From: Deltaproteobacteria bacterium
GTDB lineage: Bacteria > Myxococcota_A > UBA9042
Reading direction: 5' to 3'
NCBI GenBank assembly: GCA_020632665.1
Contig: JACKFC010000004.1
Location: 62,001-126,000 of the forward strand
Length of the DNA stretch: 64,000 nt
The position numbers and the translations under genes were made by a program. Each line of letters opens with the position of its first letter. Position 1 is the first letter of the stretch. The notes beneath the pieces are model-generated. The model saw only the letters and a list, made by a program, of their open reading frames with translations, did not search any database and was not told the origin of the DNA. Positions 51,006 through 59,503 of this stretch are shown piece after piece.

Positions 51006-52619
51006 CTACTTGCCTCCCTTGTTCGGGGCACCGGTGAGGGTGAGCATGACGCGGCCACCGTGGACCGTCGCCGAGCCGCCCGAGGCGGCCTCCATCCCGG
51101 CCAGCGCGCCGCCGGGCAGGGCGACGCCGTATTCGACGCCGGCGAGCAGGAGCATCCCGCCGCCGATGCCGAAGCGGGCGCGGACGCCGCCGTCGATCTC
51201 GGTGCCGAGCAGCATGCCGTCGGGCGATTGGGCGTAGGCGTTGCGCGCCCCGCCACCGCCGATGGTGCGGGTGTGGAAGGGGTCTTGGATCGGCTGCGGG
51301 GCGAGCGCCAGGAGCAGGCCGCCGTAGACCTCGACCGGGCCGAGGTTGCCGCCGACCCGCGGGAAGAAGGTCAGCGCCGAGGAGAGCGAGCCGCCGGTGG
51401 AGAGACGGTCGAGGTCTTGGTTCGGGTAGCCGACCACGTCCGGGTCGCTGGCTGTGCCGCGCATCCGGGCGGTCTGCCAGCCGACGATGCGACGGAAGAG
51501 CAGGATGCCCTGCTGGAAGTTGGGGTCGGCCTTGAAGTTGTTGACGCTGGCGTCGTCGGCGGTGGCGTCGCCCGAGAAGTAGCCGATGTCGAACAGGCCC
51601 GAGAGCTTGCCCATCACGAGGTGGGCGCGCACCACCGCGGCGAACTGGCCGATGTCGTGCTCGGGGAATTCCGGCGTCGGCGCGAGCGTGGTCTTGCCGA
51701 AGAGGCCGACCGCTTCACCCGAGAGGCGCAAGCTCATCGCGTCGCTCTGCGCCACGCCGATGTCGAAGGTGCCGTCGATGGCGTGGACGCGGATATCGCC
51801 GCCGCCCTCTTGCTTCTGGTCGCGGTAGACGTAGTAGACGCCGGCCGAATCGGTCTTGCTGAGCATCATCCGCGCCGCGAAGATCCCCTGCCACGCCACC
51901 TCGGTGTCGTGCACGGCGAGGAAGCCGGGGTCGGCGATCGGCGAGAGCACGTCGTCGCTGGCGACCCGGTCGACCGCAGCGGTCAAGATCAGCCCGCGCA
52001 GCGGCGAGCTCGTCCCGGCGAGGGGGCGGGCCCAGACCTGCGCACGGAGCACGCGGTCGCCGACCCAGGGCAGGGCGAACCAGCTGCGCGCGTCGCTCTC
52101 GAGGTAGGCCCGGCCGTCGTTGGCGAGCAGGCCCAGACCCCACTGCGAGCGCTGCAGACCGAAGCGGATGCCGACCTTGTGGTTGGCCTCGTCGGCACCA
52201 CCGAGCGAGAGCCCGGCCCACGCCTCGGTGAGCATCGCCGTGCCGGAGACGTCGCCCGGCCGCCGATCACCGGCGAGGGTCGGCGCGCCGCTCCAGATCC
52301 CCTGCGAATCGACCGTGGCGACGACTTCGGCGCGCATGCCGCTGAGGCTGTCGTGCGTGTCGGCGCGCAGCGAGAGGGTGATCCGGCTGCCGATCTCGGG
52401 GTCGGTCGAGGTGGCGCTGCCGTCGTTGTCGGCGGCGAAGCTGCTGGTGCGCTCGGCGCTCGCCCGGGCTCCGGCGCTGACCTCGAAGGTCATCGCGGCG
52501 TTGCGCGTCGCGGCGGCCGGCGCGTCGACGGCGCTGGCTTCGACGGCCGATGCGGCGGCTGGCAACGCGCTGAGCGAGAGCGCAACGGCGAGCGCCCGCC
52601 GGTACAGGGGTCGGGACAT
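51006..52619 (-). CDS. Outer-membrane beta-barrel (porin-like) protein, 537 aa
   Basis: A signal peptide (ALAVALSLSALPAAASA) is followed by long amphipathic strands with aromatic girdles: RITLSLRADTHDSL, VGIRFGLQRSQWGL, RVLRAQVWARPLAG, GVYYVYRDQK and ARFGIGGGMLLLAGVEYGVAL, and ends near RVMLTLTGAP. No FadL or TonB-plug motif is seen, so substrate and class stay open. ATG at 52619. It lies 95 bases after the lipoprotein gene and two bases before the lipase-like gene, so it may export or anchor the lipase or take up its products. Confidence 0.65.
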   Translation of the reverse strand: MSRPLYRRALAVALSLSALPAAASAVEASAVDAPAAATRNAAMTFEVSAGARASAERTSSFAADNDGSATSTDPEIGSRITLSLRADTHDSLSGMRAEVVATVDSQGIWSGAPTLAGDRRPGDVSGTAMLTEAWAGLSLGGADEANHKVGIRFGLQRSQWGLGLLANDGRAYLESDARSWFALPWVGDRVLRAQVWARPLAGTSSPLRGLILTAAVDRVASDDVLSPIADPGFLAVHDTEVAWQGIFAARMMLSKTDSAGVYYVYRDQKQEGGGDIRVHAIDGTFDIGVAQSDAMSLRLSGEAVGLFGKTTLAPTPEFPEHDIGQFAAVVRAHLVMGKLSGLFDIGYFSGDATADDASVNNFKADPNFQQGILLFRRIVGWQTARMRGTASDPDVVGYPNQDLDRLSTGGSLSSALTFFPRVGGNLGPVEVYGGLLLALAPQPIQDPFHTRTIGGGGARNAYAQSPDGMLLGTEIDGGVRARFGIGGGMLLLAGVEYGVALPGGALAGMEAASGGSATVHGGRVMLTLTGAPNKGGK

Positions 52620-52714
52620 GGGGCCTCCGGGCCGGCACCTTTGCCGGGCGTGAAGAAGGCCGGGAGTATGACCCAACTTGCGCCAACTCGGAAGGGCAGA
52701 AGCGGCCGCGTTGC

Positions 52715-53638
52715 TCAGGGGACGGCGGGGCCTTCGGGCAGCTTCGGCGGCTCGGCGAGCAGCGCCGCGCAATCGGTCCCGTCGGCCACCTTGCGCAGGT
52801 AGAAGTCCGAGCGCTTCGGGTCCGGGTGCTTGGTCGCCTTCAGGTCGAAGCTGGCCAGCACGGCCTCGCTCGCGCCGACCACCTTCTGCTCGCGGGTGCC
52901 GAGCATCAGCCCGTCGAGGCCGCCCTCGGTGGTCAGGCCGCGCAGGTGCTCGACGCTGCGCTGCACGACGTAGATCGCGCCGCTGATCAGCCCTTCGAGC
53001 TTCACCGTGCCGCCAGGGTTGCCGTCCTTGTCGACGTCGACGACGGCGGGATCGTCGCCTTTCTCGGGCAGTGGATCGTGTTCCGGATCGCCGAGCGCGC
53101 AGCCGAGCAAAGTCGTCTGCGGCAGCAGGTCGACGACGAATCCGCCGTTCGGCCGGGAATAGGCCTTCGCCTCGGTCTGCCACACCGGCAGCACAGCGAT
53201 CAGCGCCGCCGGAAAGACCGTGGTCACGCCGTTCTTGGTCGGTTCGCTGATTGCGCAGGCGCGGGTCTCGACCCGCACCACTCCCGCCTCGTGACGGACC
53301 TCGTGCAGCGTCCACGCCGTCTGCGTCGTCTCGTCGGGGTCGCCGAAGGGCGGCAGCAGGACCTTGTTGGTGAAGCGCTGGCGCGAGGCGTAGGTGCCGG
53401 CGGGTAGGGCCTGGGTCGCGTCGGCCGCGACCAACGGCGTCAGCTGCAGCGCCTCGGGGACGTTCGTCTCGCTGCCCGCGCTGTCGCTGGCGCTGCCGCC
53501 GGCGCCGCTGCCGTCACTGCCGCCGCCGTCGTCGCCGGTCGTCGCTGGGGATCCGGCTGTTTCGCCGCCGCACGCAGCCAATGTGCCGCAGATCACCCAC
53601 GTCAGCGCCACACGCCCTACTTGTGCCCACCCCGCCAT
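52715..53638 (-). CDS. Lipoprotein of unknown function (307 aa)
   Basis: The lipobox TLAAC is followed by a Gly/Ser/Asp linker (GDDGGGSDGSGAGGSASD). The mature domain has short strands, two Cys residues that could pair (VETRACAIS, TLLGCALGD), and a VDVDKDGNPGG acidic loop. The start is ATG at 53638 with GGAGGG upstream, 13 bases after the FadL-like gene. It belongs to the lipid-themed minus-strand set. No family was recognised. Confidence 0.7.
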   Translation of the reverse strand: MAGWAQVGRVALTWVICGTLAACGGETAGSPATTGDDGGGSDGSGAGGSASDSAGSETNVPEALQLTPLVAADATQALPAGTYASRQRFTNKVLLPPFGDPDETTQTAWTLHEVRHEAGVVRVETRACAISEPTKNGVTTVFPAALIAVLPVWQTEAKAYSRPNGGFVVDLLPQTTLLGCALGDPEHDPLPEKGDDPAVVDVDKDGNPGGTVKLEGLISGAIYVVQRSVEHLRGLTTEGGLDGLMLGTREQKVVGASEAVLASFDLKATKHPDPKRSDFYLRKVADGTDCAALLAEPPKLPEGPAVP

Positions 53639-53651
53639 CGTTCGCCCTCCG

Positions 53652-55097
53652 CTACCGTTGCAGCGAAACCGTCAGGCTGGTGCCGACGATCCACCCATCG
53701 CTGCGATACCCCGGATAGCCGGGGTTGTTCGTCTGCAGCCCATCGGTTCCGGCGATCGCGGCCCCGGTGCCGGGATCGACGAGCGCGGGAACTTCGTCCG
53801 GGATCGATGCTGGATCTTTGTCGTGGGTGCGGGGCAGGAGCCAGTCCAGGCGCAGGCCGGCGCTCACGCGCAGCACGCCGAAGCTGCGCACGCTGCGCCA
53901 GCTCGCGCCGATGGAGCCGGCAAGGGTGTCGTTGTCGATCCAGTTGCTGCGGCCGGTCTGTGCCGGTGCCCACGCCTGGCTGTAGGCCGCGCCGACGATG
54001 CCGTCCCAGCCCTCTGCGAGCGCGAACGACGCCGCCGCGCGCGGCTCGAAGGCGCCTCCGTCGGCTGCGCCCATGGTGCCGTCGCCATCGCGCCAGGTGA
54101 GCCCTGCGGCGAACCGCCAGCCGTCGCCTCGCCAACGCGCGAAGAGATCTGCCCGGGTCGGGACCCAGCCAATGGTGCCGCTGTCGCTTTGTTCGAGCTC
54201 CGGGCCGGCGTCGCCGATGCCGCGGATCGTGACCCGACTCCGGCTCACCACGACCAAGCCGCGCTCCTGCTGCACAGAGAGGCCGACCAGCCAGCGGCGG
54301 TGCGCGCCACCGAGTCGGACGCCCAGGCGCAGCGCCAGCGACGTCTCGACCCGCGTCTGGAGCGCGATCGGCACGCGGCCGTCGCCGCCGAGCGTCGAGA
54401 CGAAGGTATCTGCGTCGGCTACCGTGACCTGGCTCACCCACGCCCCGATGCCGAAGGCGAGTCCGTCCCAGGGCGAGGCTGCGAGCGTCATCGCCAGCGC
54501 CGGCGCCGCGTCGTTGGCTTCGAAGCGGACCCACCGCGGGCCCCAGCCGAGCACGGCGCCGCGCTCATCGGTATAGGAGAGGGCTCCCTGGACCATCGCG
54601 CCTGCGGGTAGCACGGCCAGCGCGCCCAAGGCGAGGTGCGGCGAGAGCCGCCAGGTCGCGCCGATGCCGAGCTGGTCGGCCACGCTGGGGGCACCGGCGG
54701 ATCGGGTCGGCGGCAGCATGCTGGTCGGGACCGGCTTGTTCGCCGGGTCGGGCCAGCCTCCCGCGGGGCTCGCGCCGAGCACGGCCTCCGGCACGTCGGC
54801 GCCAGCTGGCCGGGCACCGAGCGTGATGCCGCCGCCGGAGGCGCCGCCGATCCAGGCGACCGCGACGGTGGTTGTCGCCGCTCCGGGCAGGGCGACGTCG
54901 ACGGCTTGCGCGAAGGGGTCGTCGTCGAAGAGCGGCAGGCCCGCACCGGCGAGCTGGCGGGCGCCACCACCGCGAAAATCGAGGCCGTCGGCGTCGGCCG
55001 TCGCGGGGCCGAGCAGCACGACGAGGCCCGCTGCCAGCAACGCGAGGCCGGTCGGTGGCGCGGCGCGCCATCCGCACCGCGCGCCGGTGGTGTTCAT
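53652..55097 (-). CDS. Outer-membrane beta-barrel, FadL/OMPP1-like (481 aa)
   Basis: A signal peptide (LALLAAGLVVLLGPATADA) precedes GLDFRGGGARQLAGAGLPLFDDDPFAQAV, which resembles the N-terminal hatch of FadL-type channels. Many aromatic barrel strands follow, ending VGTSLTVSLQR with a C-terminal Arg instead of the usual aromatic. FadL proteins take up long-chain fatty acids or hydrocarbons. The ATG overlaps the stop of the HMG-CoA reductase fusion gene, so expression is coupled. The FadL family call is moderate; another barrel family is possible. Confidence 0.55.
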   Translation of the reverse strand: MNTTGARCGWRAAPPTGLALLAAGLVVLLGPATADADGLDFRGGGARQLAGAGLPLFDDDPFAQAVDVALPGAATTTVAVAWIGGASGGGITLGARPAGADVPEAVLGASPAGGWPDPANKPVPTSMLPPTRSAGAPSVADQLGIGATWRLSPHLALGALAVLPAGAMVQGALSYTDERGAVLGWGPRWVRFEANDAAPALAMTLAASPWDGLAFGIGAWVSQVTVADADTFVSTLGGDGRVPIALQTRVETSLALRLGVRLGGAHRRWLVGLSVQQERGLVVVSRSRVTIRGIGDAGPELEQSDSGTIGWVPTRADLFARWRGDGWRFAAGLTWRDGDGTMGAADGGAFEPRAAASFALAEGWDGIVGAAYSQAWAPAQTGRSNWIDNDTLAGSIGASWRSVRSFGVLRVSAGLRLDWLLPRTHDKDPASIPDEVPALVDPGTGAAIAGTDGLQTNNPGYPGYRSDGWIVGTSLTVSLQR

Positions 55098-57421
55098 CCC
55101 TCGACCTTGGCAGCCAGCGGCGCGAGGAAGATATCGCCGATGCCCGCGAGCAGGCGCACCAGGCCGCGCTGCGGCAGCTCCTGCGACTCTGCGTCGATGC
55201 GGCCCTGCGCCTCTTCGATCAGGTCCATGCCGTGGCGCAGCGAGCCGGTCTCCCGCAGCAGCTCCATCGCCCGGGCGACGTCGCGTTCCTCGGTGGCCGG
55301 TTCGCGCTTGCGCAAGATCGCCTCGAGCTCTTCGCGCGCGGCTGGATCGGCGTGACGCAGGCCGTGCTGAAGCATTAGCCCCGCCTCGCCGCTGCGGATC
55401 CAGGCGCCGCGCTCGGTGCTGCCGAAGCCGCCGACGATGCCGAGAAGCTCGTCCTGCAGCTGGAAGATCGTGCCGAGATCGCCGCCAATTCGGTCCAAAC
55501 GGGCCAGCACGTCGTCCGCTGCGCCGGCCAGCACCGCCGCCCCGGTCACCGAGAGGCGGAACAGGCCGCCGGTGCGGTCGCGTAGCAACTCGATCAGCGC
55601 GTCGCCGTCGTGGTGGCCGCTGTCGACCAGGCGGGTCGCGTCGATCTGCGCCCGCAGCATCGAGAGCATCTCTTGGCTGACCCGTCGCTGCACCTTGGCG
55701 ACCACGATCGGTGGCCGGCGCAGGCTGTCGAGCGCGGATTGCGCCGCGAAGAGCATCGCGTCGCCGAGCTGCACCGCCTGCTCCAGGCCGTAGCAGACCC
55801 AAACCGTGTCGTGGCCGCGGCGGGAGCGCAGCCGTCGCAGCGCATCTTTGTGGATCAGCGTCGCGTTGTGCAGCAGCTCCATCGCGGCGGCGAAGGGGAC
55901 CGCGTCGGCCGCGTCGCCACCGAAGGCCTCGTAGACGACCAGCGGGATGATCGCGCGCAGGCGCTTGCCGCCGGTGCCCAGGGCGTACCAGAAGATGTCG
56001 GAGAGCGTCCCCGATTCGCCGCCGCGCGGCACGATCTCCTGCAGGAGCGCTTCGATCTCCGGCCAATAGCGGTCTCGGACCGCGCGCATCTCCTCGATCG
56101 AGACGGGCACGGCGCGGGCCTTCTGCGCCGTCGCGGCCTCGATGATCGCTTCGGCGGCGTCGTGGCTGATGGTGCGACGCTTGATCATCTCGGCGACGAC
56201 GCGGTCGATCTGCTCGTCGCGCGCGCCGACAGCTGCCGCGATATTGCGCGCGTGCAGCGACATGTGGCCGCGTTGGATGCCCTCGGTCGCGAGCGCCAGG
56301 ATCGCGGCGAGGTTCTGCGCCAAGCCCACCGCGCAGGCGACGCGGCCGATATCCGACGCCGTGCGCGCGTCGATCACCTTCAGCAGCACCCGCACGACCG
56401 GGTGGACCTTGGTCACGCCGCCGACGATGCCGGTCTGCATCGGCAGGGTCATCCGGCCGACCAACTCGTCGCCCTCGATGCGCCAGACCGCCATCGCACG
56501 ATATTGGCCATCACGCGCTGCGTAGGCGTGGGCGCCGGCCTCGACGGCGCGCCAATCCTGGCCCGTCGCGAGCAAGAAGGCGTCGACGCCGTTCATGATC
56601 CCCTTGTTGTGGGTCGCGGCGCGGTAGGGGTCGACCTCGGCGAAGACCGAGGCGCGCACGACGCGCTCGGCGACGTCGGCGCCGCTCCAGCCCATGGTCG
56701 GCCGGTCCAGCTCGCGGAAGGGGATGCGGCCCTCGCAGCTGATCAGGCGGCGGTCGGCGAGGTTGCTGAGGATGCGGAGGAACGCCGAGCCGCCGCTCAG
56801 CGTCTCGACTTCCGGCGCGAGGCGCTCGGCCATCGCGTTGACCAGGTTCGCGCCCATCGCGTCGCAGACGTCGACGTGCAGGTGGACGACCAACATCGGG
56901 CCGATGTCGCTCTGTGGCAGCACGCGGACGACGAGTTCGCGCGCACCGCCGCCGCGGGCGATCAGGCGTGGGTGGCCTTCGTTCGCCAGCGCGACCAAGC
57001 GATCGGCGTCGGCGAGAATCGCTGCGCGGCCAGCTTCGAGATCCGGCACGTCGCAGAGCTGGATTTGGGCGATCATGATCGGCGCCGTGGCCGAGGTCAC
57101 GATGCCGCGGCCGCCGCGCATCATCCGCGCTGCGTTGCTGCTGGCGGCGACGACCGAGGGCTCTTCGATCACCATCGGGACCAGGATGTCTTCGTCGTCG
57201 AGGCGGAAGTTCGCCGCGAAGCCGAGCGGGAAGTGGAATAGGCCGACCACGTTCTCGATCATCTTGTCGGCCGCAGCCAGCCGCTCGGGCTCGTGGCCGC
57301 GCAGGATGTCGATCTCGCCGTCGCTCAACCCGGCGAACGCCTGGACGCGGGCCAGCCGCTCGTCGACGGGCAGCTTGTAGAAGCCCGAAAGCCTGGACGA
57401 ACGCGCGGTCTGCTCGCTCAT
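55094..57421 (-). CDS. mvaA: Class II HMG-CoA reductase fused to a degenerate polyprenyl synthase-like domain (775 aa)
   Basis: Residues about 5-430 are a complete class II HMG-CoA reductase: VIEEPSVVAASS (Glu87), HNKGIMNG (Lys273), ATGQDWRAVEAGAHAYAA (Asp289) and MSLHARNIA (His390) carry the catalytic set. Residues about 445-775 have the polyprenyl synthase fold with GTGGKRLR (484-489) and RRG (534-536) kept. The first Asp-rich motif is replaced (LIHKDALRR, 522-530) and the second reads QDELLG (656-661) with one Asp left. The reductase part should make or oxidise mevalonate; the second domain may bind prenyl diphosphate without the normal metal site. Start ATG at 57421. Fusion of these two steps is unusual. 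Confidence 0.88.
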   Translation of the reverse strand: MSEQTARSSRLSGFYKLPVDERLARVQAFAGLSDGEIDILRGHEPERLAAADKMIENVVGLFHFPLGFAANFRLDDEDILVPMVIEEPSVVAASSNAARMMRGGRGIVTSATAPIMIAQIQLCDVPDLEAGRAAILADADRLVALANEGHPRLIARGGGARELVVRVLPQSDIGPMLVVHLHVDVCDAMGANLVNAMAERLAPEVETLSGGSAFLRILSNLADRRLISCEGRIPFRELDRPTMGWSGADVAERVVRASVFAEVDPYRAATHNKGIMNGVDAFLLATGQDWRAVEAGAHAYAARDGQYRAMAVWRIEGDELVGRMTLPMQTGIVGGVTKVHPVVRVLLKVIDARTASDIGRVACAVGLAQNLAAILALATEGIQRGHMSLHARNIAAAVGARDEQIDRVVAEMIKRRTISHDAAEAIIEAATAQKARAVPVSIEEMRAVRDRYWPEIEALLQEIVPRGGESGTLSDIFWYALGTGGKRLRAIIPLVVYEAFGGDAADAVPFAAAMELLHNATLIHKDALRRLRSRRGHDTVWVCYGLEQAVQLGDAMLFAAQSALDSLRRPPIVVAKVQRRVSQEMLSMLRAQIDATRLVDSGHHDGDALIELLRDRTGGLFRLSVTGAAVLAGAADDVLARLDRIGGDLGTIFQLQDELLGIVGGFGSTERGAWIRSGEAGLMLQHGLRHADPAAREELEAILRKREPATEERDVARAMELLRETGSLRHGMDLIEEAQGRIDAESQELPQRGLVRLLAGIGDIFLAPLAAKVEG

Positions 57422-57547
57422 GCACCCTCCGATTCCGGCGTCGTCTCTGCACCGGGGGCACCCACAACCCCACTCGGCGCACCGACCTTCCGCCAGCGTG
57501 CTACCGCGCTCGATGCAAAAGGGCAAAGCGAGGTGCGAGCGGCTGGG

Positions 57548-58735
57548 TCAATCGGGCATCCAGACCTCGTCGACCCACTCCAAGGTCCACTGCAGGCTGG
57601 GGCGAAAATCGAGGCTGTCCGCGCCCATCGCCCATTGCATCACGCGGTCGTCGGCCTCGTTGTAGAGCTTCTGATAGCGCCCGGTGATCAGGCGCAGAAC
57701 CTGCTCGCCGAAGGTCGCACCCATCGACGGGCCGAGCCGCTGGAAGCGCGGGCCCAGGAGCTGTCGGCATTGGTAGGAGATGCCGCGCCCCGATGCGGTG
57801 ACCACGGCGTCGACCATGATCAGCGGCGCCCATGGCAGCAAGAGCCACGGGATCCAGCCCCAGTCGAGGTCCTTCTTCGACGCGACGGCACGCTTGACCC
57901 GGCGGCCGCCGATCGCTGCGTCGTCCGCGCCGCAGCTCATCACGGTGACGTTGCCGAGATCTTCGAAGTCGAGGAGTTGCCGGTATTCCATCGCCAGGGT
58001 GAGCGCCGCCATCGCCGGGTTGTTGGCGAAGAGGCCGCCGTCGGCGTAACCCTCACGGACCGGCATCAGGATTGGGAACGACCCACTGCGCAGCGCCACT
58101 TCGGCCACCGTCAGGTCGAGGTCCTTCGGCGTGCAATAGTCCGCGCCGGTCGGCAGCACCTGGCCGTGGCGGAGCAGGTTGTGGAAGAGCCGTGCGCCCG
58201 GCTTCTTCGGCTGCTCGCCGAGGTGGAACGAGACGGCGCAGGTATCGCGCGGGACGTCGCGCAGCTTGAGCGGCTGCCCGTCTGGCCCCGGTCCGTAGGC
58301 GCGCTCGAGGTCGCGGAGCAGGTCACGGTTGCCGATCGCCGAGAAGCCGCCGGTCGCCAGGCGCAGCAGGCCGAATGGGCCGAGCCGCATCGACTCGACG
58401 ACGCGGCGGTTGAAGGCGATGGCCGCGTCGATCGCGCCGACGTCGAGCTTGCCCTGTGGCCGCGAGGCCAAGAACAGCGCCGACCACGCGCCGTCCGAAG
58501 TGCCGGCGAAGCAATCGACCTTGGCCAGGAAGCCCGGACGGTTGTGTTCGATGACCCGGAGCTGGCGGAGGTAGTCGACGGTCGAGGGACCTCCGTCCAT
58601 GGTCAGGATGCGGTAGCGACGGCCGTTCTTCGGCACGACGTCGAGCATCGGCAGGGTCGACGGATCGGCCCCGCTTCGCTTCGTGGCGGATTGAAGGGAT
58701 GCGAGGCTCGCGCTCGCGTCGTCGTTCGTGGCCAT
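57548..58735 (-). CDS. Patatin-like phospholipase (395 aa)
   Basis: The nucleophile motif is FAGTSDGAW with Ser80 in G-x-S-x-G, and the catalytic Asp is D232 in YADGGLFANNPA, the usual DG[GA] box. The oxyanion loop reads MDGGPST at 46-52, where most patatins have DGGGxRG, so the arginine is missing. A long hydrophobic stretch (WIPWLLLPWAPLIMVDAVV) near 290 could touch a membrane. No signal peptide is present. It probably deacylates phospholipids. ATG at 58735 with GAGGAG upstream. It lies 126 bases before the HMG-CoA reductase fusion on the same strand and is divergent from the YhhN gene. Confidence 0.85.
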   Translation of the reverse strand: MATNDDASASLASLQSATKRSGADPSTLPMLDVVPKNGRRYRILTMDGGPSTVDYLRQLRVIEHNRPGFLAKVDCFAGTSDGAWSALFLASRPQGKLDVGAIDAAIAFNRRVVESMRLGPFGLLRLATGGFSAIGNRDLLRDLERAYGPGPDGQPLKLRDVPRDTCAVSFHLGEQPKKPGARLFHNLLRHGQVLPTGADYCTPKDLDLTVAEVALRSGSFPILMPVREGYADGGLFANNPAMAALTLAMEYRQLLDFEDLGNVTVMSCGADDAAIGGRRVKRAVASKKDLDWGWIPWLLLPWAPLIMVDAVVTASGRGISYQCRQLLGPRFQRLGPSMGATFGEQVLRLITGRYQKLYNEADDRVMQWAMGADSLDFRPSLQWTLEWVDEVWMPD

Positions 58736-58824
58736 GGCGGGGCTCCTCGGGACGGTTGGGGCGCCGGGAGTCTGGCACGGAGTGGCTCGCCTGCGCTACG
58801 GTCCGGTCGCTCAGGGGAGGTGCC

Positions 58825-59493
58825 ATGGACGTGTCGACGCTACCGATTCCGGGGACGACTTGGTGGACCGGTGCGGCCATCACGTGCGTCGCCTTGGCGC
58901 TGGCGCTCTACGGCGAGTTGCGCGACCGGCTGCCGCTGCTCTACGTCTTCAAGCCGACGGCATCGGCCGGCTTCCTGCTCGCCGCGGTCGGTAGCGGCGC
59001 GCTCGATCATCGCTGGGGCGTGACCGTCTTCGTCGGGCTGCTGCTCTCGACCGTCGGTGACGTGGCCTTGATGGGCCGCAGCCGAACGGCATTCCTCGCC
59101 GGGCTCGGCGCGTTCTTGCTCGGCCATGTCGCCTATATCGTCGCCTTCGCCCAACGCGGCTTCGACGTCCAGACCGCAGCGATCGCCTTCGCTCCGCTGG
59201 GCGCCGTCGCCGGCGGCTTCTCGGCATGGCTGTTGCCGAAGGTGCCGCGGCCGATGCGGCCGGCGGTGGTGGCCTACGTCGTCATCATCACCGTCATGGT
59301 CGCGCTGGCCTGCGGCGCCCATGCCCGCGCGCCGCACCTCTTGTTGCCGATCGGAGCGGTCTTGTTCTGGCTTTCCGATATCTCGGTCGCGATCGACCGC
59401 TTCGTCGCGCGCACCGCCGGCAATCGACTCTGGGGGCTGCCCTGCTACTACGCTGCGCAGCTCGTGCTGGCGCTCGCCGTTGCGCATCCCTGA
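58825..59493 (+). CDS. YhhN/TMEM86-family membrane protein (lysoplasmalogenase-like), 222 aa
   Basis: About eight hydrophobic helices fill the protein, with family signatures YVFKPTASAGFLLAAV, LLLSTVGDVALMG, FLLGHVAYIVAF and GAVLFWLSDISVAIDRF. The Asp of GDV and the SD-x-x-x-A motif are the proposed catalytic residues. Animal TMEM86B hydrolyses the vinyl ether of lysoplasmalogens; bacterial members are less studied. Myxobacteria make ether lipids, which fits. The ATG at 58825 has GGGGAGG four bases upstream. Its neighbour, patatin, also acts on lipids. Confidence 0.9.
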   Translation: MDVSTLPIPGTTWWTGAAITCVALALALYGELRDRLPLLYVFKPTASAGFLLAAVGSGALDHRWGVTVFVGLLLSTVGDVALMGRSRTAFLAGLGAFLLGHVAYIVAFAQRGFDVQTAAIAFAPLGAVAGGFSAWLLPKVPRPMRPAVVAYVVIITVMVALACGAHARAPHLLLPIGAVLFWLSDISVAIDRFVARTAGNRLWGLPCYYAAQLVLALAVAHP

Positions 59494-59503
59494 GGTCGGC
59501 GCC

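Noticed and set aside
47683..51237. 1184-codon plus-strand frame opposite the lipase-like gene
   Set aside because: Antisense shadow rich in Val/Ala/Gly/Arg; the minus strand has signal peptide, hydrolase motifs and coupled neighbours.
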